Below, one piece after another: positions 41,373 to 49,377 of a stretch of 64,000 bases of DNA (position 1 is the stretch's first letter; the number at the start of each line of letters is the position of its first letter). Made by a program: the position numbers and the translations under genes. The notes under the pieces are model-generated. The model was not told the origin of the DNA and searched no databases. It was given only the letters and a program-made list of their open reading frames with translations. This DNA is from a bacterium UBP14_UBA6098 (GTDB lineage Bacteria; UBP14; UBA6098), in assembly GCA_002428525.1 (NCBI GenBank), contig DIWU01000004.1:38639-102638 (forward strand), in the 5' to 3' direction.

Positions 41373-42620
41373 ATGGCATTCAACAAAAATGCAAGGGATC
41401 ATTATAACGGTGTCCTTCAGGATATCAAGGACAACGGTCTTTTCAAGGAAGAACGTTTTATTTGCAGTGCGCAAGATGCCGACATCTTCGTGGAATATCC
41501 CTCGGGCGCTCCGCAAAAAAAGGTTATCAATATGTGCGCGAATAACTACCTCGGGCTTTCGAGCCATCCGGAGGTTGTGAAAGCCGCGCACGAGGGCCTC
41601 GATTATCGCGGTTACGGCATGAGCTCGGTGCGCTTCATCTGCGGAACGCAGGATATCCATCGCGAGCTCGAAGCGAACATCTCAAAATTCCTCGAAACCG
41701 AGGACACGATTCTCTTCTCGAGCTGTATGGACGCGAACGCCGGTGTTTTCGAGTCCGTCTTCAACGATCAGGATGTGCTCATCGCAGACCGGCTCGTTCA
41801 TGCCTCGATCATCGACGGAATGCGCCTTTGCTCGGCGCTGAACGAGAGTTTTAAGCACTCCGATATGGAGCACCTCGAGAAGAAGTTACAGACCTATCAA
41901 GACAAGAGGTTCCGTTGCATCGTCACCGACGGTGTTTTCTCGATGGACGGCGACATAGCCAAGCTTGACGAGATATGCCGTCTCGCCGAGCAATACGACG
42001 CGATGGTCTTCGTCGATGATTCCCACGCCTCGGGGTTCTTGGGCAAGCACGGCAAGGGAACGCACGAGCTTAAGGGCGTCCTCGGCAAGATCGACATCAT
42101 CACGACGACGCTGGGCAAAGCGCTCGGCGGCGCCTCGGGCGGATGTGTTTCGGGAAGAAAGGAAATCGTCGAGATGTGCCGCCAAAAGGCGCGACCGTAT
42201 CTCTTCTCGAACGCCCTTCCGCCGGTGATTGTCACTGCGGCGAACAAGGTTATCGAGCTTGTTATGTCCACCACCGAGCGCCGGGACAAGCTCGAGGAGA
42301 ACACCAAGTTTTGGCGCAAGGGTCTGCAAACTGCCGGCTTCGATCTGGTCGAGGGCGAAACGCCCATCGTCCCGATCATGCTTTACAATGCGAAGCTCAG
42401 CCAAGATATTTCGCGCGATCTCTACCAGCGCGGAATTTATGCTATCGGCTTCTTCTTCCCGGTTGTGCCGCAGGGCAAGGCGAGAATCCGCACGCAGATC
42501 TCCGCCGCCCACGAACGCCATCACCTCGAAAAGGCACTCGCGGCCTTCACCGAGGTCGGTAAAAAATACGATATTCTCGGCAAGGGAAAAAAGGAAATCA
42601 CCGAGATGTATGGCCTTTAG
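41373..42620 (+). CDS. kbl: Glycine C-acetyltransferase / alpha-oxoamine synthase
   Basis: A PLP enzyme of the alpha-oxoamine synthase family, 415 residues, most like 2-amino-3-ketobutyrate CoA ligase (threonine degradation or glycine + acetyl-CoA condensation). Seen: NMCANNYLGLSSHPEV, GYGMSSVRFICGTQDIH, ESVFNDQDVLIAD, DDSHASGFLGKHGKG, and TTLGKALGGASGG with the PLP Lys. CAGGAGGG precedes the ATG at 41373; the frame upstream of it is not family-like. No threonine dehydrogenase (tdh) is adjacent, but an ACP and a ligase are, so an acyl-ACP-using variant remains possible. Confidence 0.88.
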   Translation: MAFNKNARDHYNGVLQDIKDNGLFKEERFICSAQDADIFVEYPSGAPQKKVINMCANNYLGLSSHPEVVKAAHEGLDYRGYGMSSVRFICGTQDIHRELEANISKFLETEDTILFSSCMDANAGVFESVFNDQDVLIADRLVHASIIDGMRLCSALNESFKHSDMEHLEKKLQTYQDKRFRCIVTDGVFSMDGDIAKLDEICRLAEQYDAMVFVDDSHASGFLGKHGKGTHELKGVLGKIDIITTTLGKALGGASGGCVSGRKEIVEMCRQKARPYLFSNALPPVIVTAANKVIELVMSTTERRDKLEENTKFWRKGLQTAGFDLVEGETPIVPIMLYNAKLSQDISRDLYQRGIYAIGFFFPVVPQGKARIRTQISAAHERHHLEKALAAFTEVGKKYDILGKGKKEITEMYGL

Positions 42621-42642
42621 GTTTTCCAAAACCTGTCTTCAC

Positions 42643-42665
42643 AAGGCGGCTTCGGCCGCCTTTTT
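42643..42665 (+). terminator. Intrinsic terminator after kbl
   Basis: AAGGCGGC (42643-42650), TTCG tetraloop, GCCGCCTT (42655-42662), then a T-run to 42665. Confidence 0.92.
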
Positions 42666-42732
42666 ATTGCTTGATCGAATTTAGCTGTGACTTATATTGT
42701 ATCAGTCATCAACCCCTATCTTGAGGATTGCA

Positions 42733-43503
42733 ATGAAGATTGGCATTACGTGCTCGATGCAGGAAGAGATAAACCTCCTTTTAGCCGATTTGGAGCGCTC
42801 TGAAAGCAGTGTTATTGGAAAAAGGGAGTATTCATCGGGGCGGCTTTACGGCACGGAGGCGGTGCTGGTCTTCTCTCGCTGGGGAAAGGTGGCCTCGGCC
42901 TCTACGGCGACAACACTCATCGACCGTTTCGGTGTCGAGGCGATCGTCTTCACCGGTGTAGCGGGGGCGGCCTCCCCCCTGCTTTCAATAGGCGATATCG
43001 TTGTTTCAACAGCGCTGGTCCAGCACGATTTGGACGCCAGCGCACTTCCGGCGTTTGCGAAGTTCGAGATCCCCCTTCTCGGGATTTCGCGGATTTTAGC
43101 GGATAAGGGGCTAATCGAATCTATGGCCGAATCGGCCTCGCAATATATTTCAAGCGATCTTTTGCCGGAGATCGGTGAAAGAACACTCTCCGAGTTCGGG
43201 ATTTTCGCGCCTAAGATAGAGCTCGGCCTTATCGCCAGCGGCGACCGTTTTATCGCGGATAAAGGCTTGATCAACTCGCTATGCGAACAGCTCGGAGACC
43301 TGCTCTGTGTCGAGATGGAGGGTGCGGCTGTGGCACAAGTATGCTATGAGCACGGAGTTCCCTTCGTTGTCGCGAGGGCAATCTCCGATAAGGCGGATCA
43401 TTCGGCTGTGATTGATTTTCCGCGCTTTATAAATAAGGTAGCCTGTTACTATTCTCGCGGAATTATTCGGGGGCTGATCTCGAAGTTAGGCTCTTTAAGC
43501 TAA
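42733..43503 (+). CDS. mtnN: 5'-methylthioadenosine/S-adenosylhomocysteine nucleosidase
   Basis: Hydrolyses the glycosidic bond of MTA and SAH in methionine salvage and methyl-cycle clean-up. The 256-residue protein begins MKIGITCSMQEE with the catalytic Glu, then FTGVAGAASPLLSIGDIVV, ASGDRFIAD and VEMEGAAVAQVCYEHGVPF (substrate-ribose Glu pair), followed by RAISDKAD with the catalytic Asp. GAGGA precedes the ATG at 42733. It converges on and overlaps the next gene by 4 nt. Confidence 0.95.
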   Translation: MKIGITCSMQEEINLLLADLERSESSVIGKREYSSGRLYGTEAVLVFSRWGKVASASTATTLIDRFGVEAIVFTGVAGAASPLLSIGDIVVSTALVQHDLDASALPAFAKFEIPLLGISRILADKGLIESMAESASQYISSDLLPEIGERTLSEFGIFAPKIELGLIASGDRFIADKGLINSLCEQLGDLLCVEMEGAAVAQVCYEHGVPFVVARAISDKADHSAVIDFPRFINKVACYYSRGIIRGLISKLGSLS

Positions 43504-44039
43504 TCGCGATTCGGCATATTGAAGTAATAATGCAGGCCGCCCTGAACCATAATCGACGCCTGCCCGGTATCTCGATAATATATTATCGACTCGATAGTTG
43601 CGGAAATTCTGTCAAAGACTAAAATCTCGAAGCCAAAACCGAAACCTGTTGTCCAAGTTTCATCGGTCTCATGCGTTGTATTGTAATTCCAAGTTGTGTC
43701 GTCGATGTAATCCCAATAGACATACTCGGAACGATAGTATTCATAGCTGAGGCCGGTCGAGAGGTAGAACGAGGTGTATTTGTTTCTCGAAAGGTGATAT
43801 TGAAGCTCGATACCGGGCATTGCCCAACGATCTCCCCAGTCGTTGTCGGAGTAATAGCCGACGGTCAACTGTGCGGCGTATCTGGAGTCGAGAACCAGCT
43901 TGTAGGACATCCCGACACCGGAGTAATAGCCGGCGGCAAGCCCCAATCCCTGAAGGACTCGAGGGTTTTCCGGGCTATCGAGGCCGGCGAATGAAACTGC
44001 GGCAAGAATACAAACGATGATAATCGACTGTTTCATCAT
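43500..44039 (-). CDS. Small outer-membrane beta-barrel protein
   Basis: A 179-residue protein with a signal peptide (cleavage about residue 18, VSFA) and eight or so amphipathic aromatic strands (GLAAGYYSGVGMSYKLVL, AQLTVGYYSDN, YTSFYLSTGLSYEYYRS, WTTGFGFGFEILVF, ASIMVQGGLHYYF). It resembles OmpA/OprF-like or porin-fold eight-strand barrels without being assignable. Monocistronic. Confidence 0.65.
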   Translation of the reverse strand: MMKQSIIIVCILAAVSFAGLDSPENPRVLQGLGLAAGYYSGVGMSYKLVLDSRYAAQLTVGYYSDNDWGDRWAMPGIELQYHLSRNKYTSFYLSTGLSYEYYRSEYVYWDYIDDTTWNYNTTHETDETWTTGFGFGFEILVFDRISATIESIIYYRDTGQASIMVQGGLHYYFNMPNRD

Positions 44040-44243
44040 ACGCCCTTTCTTTGAATTAAGCTTAGAATATTATATCTACATTTGCCGTGCATGTCAATGA
44101 TGCGTTCGAGAATATCAAAACTGATTTAAGAATCTATGGCATAATATTTGCTACAATGCATTCGCGTGTTTGATGAAGACTTGTAAGCGGATTGAATTTA
44201 TAGGAATCAGCGTTTTTAACACAATTCTCGAGAAAGGAAGACA

Positions 44244-44726
44244 ATGAAAGTCCTCTTCACAATCTTACTCACCATGGCGTTTGCGATGGTCGCCTTTGGG
44301 GAAACAGCGCTTGATGCAAACACCGAGACAGCCGCAAATAAAGCACTCCAAGAGCAGGCCGAACCGGTCGCCGAGCCCGAGACCCCTGCCGAGGTCGCCC
44401 CGAGCGGTTGCCCAATGAACAAAGCCGCCGCGGCCGGCGAGCATAAATGCACAAAGGCTGAGGGCAAGGATGAGCATAAATGCCAGCACGCCGAGGGCGC
44501 GGAGCATAAATGCACAAAGGCTGAGGGCGCGGAGCATAAATGCCAGCACGCTGAGGGCAAGGGCGAGCATAAATGCACTAAGGCCGAGGGCGCGGAGCAT
44601 AAATGTCAGCATATGACCGAAGCCGAGAAAAAGGCCTGTTGCGCTGAGGGCAAAGATAAAGACAAGGCCGATTCCAAGAAAAGCTCGAAGAAAACGGCGA
44701 AAGCCTGCGGTAGCTCCTCGAAATAG
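44244..44726 (+). CDS. Exported His/Cys-rich repeat protein, putative metal binder
   Basis: A 160-residue protein: signal peptide (about 1-19), an Ala/Glu/Pro-rich spacer (20-55), then six EHKC units alternating as EHKCTKAEG and EHKCQHAEG with 10-12 residue spacing (about 66-127), and a Lys/Asp-rich tail with further CC and C residues. Repeated H-x-C and Q-H pairs suggest binding of Zn, Cu or similar ions in the periplasm (inference). The repeat DNA is near-identical between units, so it probably grows or shrinks by slippage. GGAAG precedes the ATG. No family is recognised. Confidence 0.75.
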   Translation: MKVLFTILLTMAFAMVAFGETALDANTETAANKALQEQAEPVAEPETPAEVAPSGCPMNKAAAAGEHKCTKAEGKDEHKCQHAEGAEHKCTKAEGAEHKCQHAEGKGEHKCTKAEGAEHKCQHMTEAEKKACCAEGKDKDKADSKKSSKKTAKACGSSSK

Positions 44727-44730
44727 GGGG

Positions 44731-45438
44731 CTAAAAATCTACGGCAACCCCCGCGCTGATCGTCAGAAGGTTGGTTCGGGACTGCGAGACATCGTAGAGA
44801 ACTTGGCCGTTTGAGTCGCGGTGAATCGAGCCCTCTTTGAGGTATTCGGCTTGGCCGCCCATAGCATAGATTGCGCGGATATCGATATAGACCGCATTGG
44901 GAGAGTTCTCGCTCTCCCTTTTGCTTTTAGGCTTGGCCGATTTGTCGAAGGCTTTTATCAGAAGGCCTCCCCCGCCGCCATAGGAATGTGTAACATCGTC
45001 GAAGTTGGTCGAGCTGGCGATCTCCTCGTCGTCGCGAATATTCTCGATGCGAGTGTCCGTCCAGAGATAATTCAAACCGACACGCCCCTCTATGTATGGC
45101 GTCACGAACGGGAACGGGGCGTAAATCCTCGGGGCGAGCTGGAAGAATAAGAAGTTGTTGTTCGTCGTCACCTCGACGAAGACATCGGGAATTGTCGTGG
45201 AAAACGGCTCGGTGCGTTTTTCGGTGCCATAACCTTGAAGCCCGAACGCCCCCATCAGTGCGAAGTAGGGGTTGAATTTAGCGCCGAAATCGAAATTCAC
45301 TCCGAATCCAAGGCGGTCGATATTATCCTGAAACTCGTTTTGCGGAAGTCCGAGCGCCAGAGAAAAGCCGCCGGTTCCGGTGACAGCCATCGAGGTCACC
45401 GCTGTGATAAGTATCGAGATTAGCAATAAGTTCTTCAT
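44731..45438 (-). CDS. Outer-membrane beta-barrel protein
   Basis: A 235-residue protein with a signal peptide (about 1-18) and OmpA-like/outer-membrane beta-barrel (OMP_b-brl) strand pattern: GFSLALGLPQNEFQDN, GFGVNFDFGAKFNPYFALMGA, FVTPYIEGRVGLNYLW, SYGGGGGLLIKAF, and a terminal aromatic strand LLTISAGVAVDF. A charged loop KSAKPKSKRESENS interrupts it. GGAGGA supports the ATG at 45438 over an upstream start. It faces the His/Cys repeat gene, 4 nt away. Confidence 0.7.
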   Translation of the reverse strand: MKNLLLISILITAVTSMAVTGTGGFSLALGLPQNEFQDNIDRLGFGVNFDFGAKFNPYFALMGAFGLQGYGTEKRTEPFSTTIPDVFVEVTTNNNFLFFQLAPRIYAPFPFVTPYIEGRVGLNYLWTDTRIENIRDDEEIASSTNFDDVTHSYGGGGGLLIKAFDKSAKPKSKRESENSPNAVYIDIRAIYAMGGQAEYLKEGSIHRDSNGQVLYDVSQSRTNLLTISAGVAVDF

Positions 45439-45526
45439 CTTGTCCTCCATTGTAAGTTCGATAAAAATAACCCCCCGCAAAATTTAGTCAAGAAAAAATA
45501 TCTTTATCGCGTTAGGCCTTTTTGTG

Positions 45527-45555
45527 TTGCGAACATCCGTTCATATCCATATCTT
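45527..45555 (+). promoter_or_regulatory. Promoter of the DinG-like gene, leaderless arrangement
   Basis: TTGCGA (45527-45532), 17-bp spacer, TATCTT (45550-45555), then 7 nt to GTG 45563. No SD is present. Confidence 0.5.
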
Positions 45556-45562
45556 TAACGCC

Positions 45563-48379
45563 GTGAACCCGCTGAACAGAAATATCCTCGTTTCATTAGA
45601 TATCGAGACAACCGGCCTCGATCCGCAAACGGATCGAATCACCGAGATCGCCGCTCTGAAACTCGTCAACGGCGAGGTGGCGGAAAGATTCGTCACATTG
45701 GTCAACCCGAAGGTGCCGATTCCGTTCGCGATATCGAGGTTGACGGGGATAACCGACGATATGGTCGCCGGTGCGCCGGGCGAAAAAGAGGCTATCGAGA
45801 AATTCTTCGAGTTCATCGGCAACGATGAGATCCTCGGTCAAAATATCGATTTCGATATTGGGTTCATCACCGCTCGAGCGAGGGCGCTCGGCTTGCGAGT
45901 GACTCCAATGCGCGTTATCGATACCGTCCCGATCGCTATGACGCTCTACCCGCGGGCGCTGGGACACAACCTTTCCACGCTGGCGGGATTGTTCAGGGTT
46001 TCCCATGAATCCGCGCATCGCGCCGAGAGCGACGCACTGGCGACTGCCGAGGTCGCAAAAGGCCTTTGGCAAAAGCTCCTTAGCCTCGACGATCGCACCT
46101 CGGAGCTGTTGTCGATGTTGGTCATGTCGAGCGGCGATGCAAAGCTAACGACATGGCTGACCGCCGCGCAACCGTTTTTTCGGACTGGAAAAGCCGCGCC
46201 GCCGGAGATCGACAGGGCGTTCGTCGCCGATTTCGACAATATTGTCGGGAATCCCGCCGATCCGGCGCAGAGCCGAATGAATGAAAACGATATTATCGGT
46301 TTTTTGGGGCCGGAATCACCGTTGAAGGATCATATCGAGGGCTTTGCCGTTCGTGAGATGCAAATCGAGATGGCGCAGGCTGTCCTCGACTCGCTCGAAT
46401 ACGATATCTTTCTGATGGCCGAGGCCGGCACCGGCACCGGCAAATCCTTCGCCTATCTACTCCCCTCGATTGCCTTCGCCGCGAAGAAGGGGCAAAAGGT
46501 CGTCATCTCGACGCGAACGAAAAACCTTCAAGAACAGCTTTTCTTCAAGGACATCCCCTCCTTGCGTTCGGCTCTGCCCTTCGATTTCCGTGGAATTCTC
46601 CTCAAAGGCCGCGGAAACTATCTGTGTATCTCGCGTTTCAATAGGCTTTTAGAAGATTATACCTCGCTCGGCTACGAGGACAGGGCGATGATCGCCCGTC
46701 TGCTTGTTTGGTCGGCGGAAACGATCTCGGGCGATATCGCGGAGGTCAGCTCTTTTTATATGAATAAAAACGCCGCTCTTTGGTCGAGAATCCGCAGTGA
46801 GGCGGTGTCCTGCACGGGCAAGAAATGCCCTTTCAGGGGGAAGTGTTTTCTAAATCGCGTCCGTTCCGCGACTGTCGATGCGCAGATCGTTATTGTCAAT
46901 CACTCCCTGCTATTGGCAGAGATGGGCGACACCTCGGTTATCGGCGAATACGAACACGCGATAATCGACGAGGCGCACGATATCGAGGAGGTTGCCGCCG
47001 AGTTTTTTGGCGCGCATGTGAATTCGTGGAACCTCACTACCGCTCTCGACGAGCTTCATGTTGACCGCCTTTCGAAACAGGGCTTGCTTTGCTCGATCGC
47101 CGAGTTTTTGGATAAGGATAACAAAGCCTCCGACGAGTTCGCAAACCGTTATCAGGCATGTGTCTCGGAGGTTATCGCCCTGCGGAGGGAGACCGATGTT
47201 TTTTATACCGCGCTTACGAATCAGCTAAATTGGAAATATCAATGGCGCGAGGCACCCTATTCCTTGAGAATCCGATTCTTCCCGGGCGAGGATGTTTTCG
47301 ATTCGATGAAGGACGAGATTGCAAAGCTCGCGGTTCGGGTCAAGCACCTTGTCGATAATTTGGGTCTGCTCCTCGCCTCTTTGGAGGAGAGCGATGACGA
47401 CGGCGTCGATGCCCTATACCATGAGACCTTGGGACAGATGACCCGCCTTTCCGAGGTGGCCGATGCCCTCGAATACATGTCCGATCCTGTCGATCCCGAC
47501 TCGGTTTATTGGTGGGAATCGCCGCAAAGACAGGATTCCATTGACTGCGCGGTTTGCTGGGCGCCGCTCGATGTCGCCGAGAGGATGTTTGAGGTTTTTC
47601 ATTCGCAGAAAAAATCGATTGTTTTCACGAGCGCGACTATGTCTGTCGCTGACAGCTTCGACTTCGTGAAGGGGCGGCTCGGGTTGAACTTCGTCGATCC
47701 CGATAGAGTGAGCACGCTCAGGCTCGGGAGTCCCTATGATTTTGCGGCACAGCTTCTCGCGATATTTCCCGAGTTTTTGCCCGACCCGAGCGCGCGGGAA
47801 TATATCCCTAAGCTCTCGGAATTGATCGAACGAGTTAGCGCCGAAACACGCGCCGGCTCGCTTGCGCTATTCACGAGTTATAGCTCGCTTAAGCAAGCGT
47901 TTTCGCTTATTGCGCCTCAGCTCGAGGATGAGGGGATTCTTGTTATGGCTCAAGGTATCTCCGGCGGGCGAAGCCAGCTGACACGCCAGTTTATCGCTGA
48001 CAAAGAGTCGCTTTTGCTCGGGACTCAATCCTTTTGGCAGGGTGTCGATGTTCGCGGAAACGCTTTACAAATCCTTTATATCACCAAGCTCCCCTTCGCG
48101 GTTCCAACCGATCCCTATGTCGCCGGTCAATGCGAAAGGATACAGCGCGGCGGCGGCGATCCATTTTCCTACTACACTGTTCCTCAGGCGGTTATCAAGT
48201 TCCGGCAGGGCGCCGGAAGGCTTATCCGCGGCGAGGAAGATGTCGGTGTTCTGCTTATCTGCGACAAGCGGCTTTTAACTCGATCCTATGGAAATATCTT
48301 CCTGCGCTCGCTTCCCGTCGAGGTTCAAAGGGTTTCGAGTATCGGTGATGTCATTTCGAAAATAGCTCGCTTTTTATAG
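45563..48379 (+). CDS. DnaQ-type exonuclease fused to DinG-family helicase
   Basis: A 938-residue two-part enzyme. The N-terminal 170 residues are a DEDD exonuclease (LDIETTGLD, LGQNIDFDIGF, HRAESDALATAE). A superfamily 2 helicase follows with Walker A EAGTGTGKS (near 287), a four-Cys iron-sulfur region (CTGKKCPFRGKC near 416), DEAH (near 468), and C-terminal motifs ending in QGAGRLIR. It resembles Gram-positive DinG, which has the same fusion; the helicase branch is XPD-like and acts on DNA repair or replication intermediates. The start is not certain: GTG 45563 fits a leaderless promoter, while GTG 45524 would add 13 residues. Confidence 0.88.
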   Translation: MNPLNRNILVSLDIETTGLDPQTDRITEIAALKLVNGEVAERFVTLVNPKVPIPFAISRLTGITDDMVAGAPGEKEAIEKFFEFIGNDEILGQNIDFDIGFITARARALGLRVTPMRVIDTVPIAMTLYPRALGHNLSTLAGLFRVSHESAHRAESDALATAEVAKGLWQKLLSLDDRTSELLSMLVMSSGDAKLTTWLTAAQPFFRTGKAAPPEIDRAFVADFDNIVGNPADPAQSRMNENDIIGFLGPESPLKDHIEGFAVREMQIEMAQAVLDSLEYDIFLMAEAGTGTGKSFAYLLPSIAFAAKKGQKVVISTRTKNLQEQLFFKDIPSLRSALPFDFRGILLKGRGNYLCISRFNRLLEDYTSLGYEDRAMIARLLVWSAETISGDIAEVSSFYMNKNAALWSRIRSEAVSCTGKKCPFRGKCFLNRVRSATVDAQIVIVNHSLLLAEMGDTSVIGEYEHAIIDEAHDIEEVAAEFFGAHVNSWNLTTALDELHVDRLSKQGLLCSIAEFLDKDNKASDEFANRYQACVSEVIALRRETDVFYTALTNQLNWKYQWREAPYSLRIRFFPGEDVFDSMKDEIAKLAVRVKHLVDNLGLLLASLEESDDDGVDALYHETLGQMTRLSEVADALEYMSDPVDPDSVYWWESPQRQDSIDCAVCWAPLDVAERMFEVFHSQKKSIVFTSATMSVADSFDFVKGRLGLNFVDPDRVSTLRLGSPYDFAAQLLAIFPEFLPDPSAREYIPKLSELIERVSAETRAGSLALFTSYSSLKQAFSLIAPQLEDEGILVMAQGISGGRSQLTRQFIADKESLLLGTQSFWQGVDVRGNALQILYITKLPFAVPTDPYVAGQCERIQRGGGDPFSYYTVPQAVIKFRQGAGRLIRGEEDVGVLLICDKRLLTRSYGNIFLRSLPVEVQRVSSIGDVISKIARFL

Positions 48380-48412
48380 CGAATACATGATATAAATAAA
48401 AATTAAAATATA

Positions 48413-48440
48413 TTGACAGGCGTAAATTCATCGTTATAAT
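48413..48440 (+). promoter_or_regulatory. Perfect consensus promoter with a long leader
   Basis: TTGACA (48413-48418), 16-bp spacer, TATAAT (48435-48440). The predicted start near 48447 leaves about 210 nt before the next ATG (48660). The leader holds a 21-codon frame (48466-48531), a hairpin ATTGCG/CGCAAT around a T-rich loop, and GGTGG-TTT-CCACC (48604-48616). Confidence 0.7.
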
Positions 48441-48659
48441 AAGCGAAAAGTGAAGGCTTGGCAAGATGTATAAAGTATTGCGCTTTTTTTTCGCAATGAA
48501 AGTATTTTTGGCGTTTCACTTGCATAGTTAGGTTAAAGAAACTTTATTGAAACGAATGAATATTTTACTGAAGAAATAAAGAATTAGATTCTAAAAACTG
48601 TGATGGTGGTTTCCACCTCGAGGCCCCCCGCGCCTTATATTGAAAGGAGATTTTCACAA

Positions 48660-49373
48660 ATGAAGATGAGCAGAGAACGCAAGATTGCGCGGTTCGATGA
48701 AAAGTATCGCCATAAGGGCGGTTTCGACAAGTTTAAGGAACTCGTGGATGGCCTCGCCACTCTCGAGGAGATAGGCGAGCACTTCGGGTTCAGCCGCCAA
48801 AACACCGCCGGCTTGTATAGAAGCTTCTTCGGCGAGCCCTATAATAAGGTTCAGCATAAGAGAAAGAACCGCAAGGCTAAAGAGGCAAAACGCCGTAGCA
48901 CCGACCTCGAAGCCCGTTTGGACGAGTATAACAAGCTCGGCAAAGAGCGCAGTGCGAAAAAAACCTTCTATACCAAGATCGTCAAGGAATACGCCGACAA
49001 ACTCGGGATCGAGTCCGACCTGAACGCCAAGCGCAACAGCTCGGTTAAGATGGTCCTCAACGGTATGACGGTGAATATCTCTGGAACCAACACAGAGACG
49101 ATCTACCATATCCCCCGCAAGCGCAGACCAAGCATCTACTATCGGTTTGCGATCACGAACAGACCGGTGGATTTCTGCATCTTTGTTCTCGATCTCGGCG
49201 AGGAAGAGGAAGAGGAAAGATATACATTCTATATCATCCCCTTCGAGGAAATCAAAGACCTCACACTCATCACGCTGAAGGACAGATACTCGGATTACCG
49301 CAAAAAGCGCAACGGCGACCCGCCGAGCAAATACGCAAAATATCGCAACGCTTGGCACCAGTTTAAAGTTTAA
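48660..49373 (+). CDS. HTH protein with nuclease-like C-terminal domain, unknown function
   Basis: A 237-residue, strongly charged cytoplasmic protein. Residues about 20-45 look like a sigma-r4/LuxR-type HTH (LATLEEIGEHFGFSRQNTAGL). A Lys/Arg-rich linker follows (about 60-100). The C-terminal half (YYRFAITNRPVDFCIFVLD, a run of five Glu, YTFYIIPFEEI, KYAKYRNAWHQF) resembles by eye the core strands of orphan PD-(D/E)XK-type proteins, but no complete catalytic set is visible. AAGGAGA supports ATG 48660; ATG 48666 is possible. Ends 4 nt before the DUF362 gene. Confidence 0.6.
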   Translation: MKMSRERKIARFDEKYRHKGGFDKFKELVDGLATLEEIGEHFGFSRQNTAGLYRSFFGEPYNKVQHKRKNRKAKEAKRRSTDLEARLDEYNKLGKERSAKKTFYTKIVKEYADKLGIESDLNAKRNSSVKMVLNGMTVNISGTNTETIYHIPRKRRPSIYYRFAITNRPVDFCIFVLDLGEEEEEERYTFYIIPFEEIKDLTLITLKDRYSDYRKKRNGDPPSKYAKYRNAWHQFKV

Positions 49374-49377
49374 CGAG

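Noticed and set aside
44440..44610. Short regular DNA repeats that could look like a CRISPR array
   Set aside because: They are in-frame codon repeats (EHKC units) without unique spacers.
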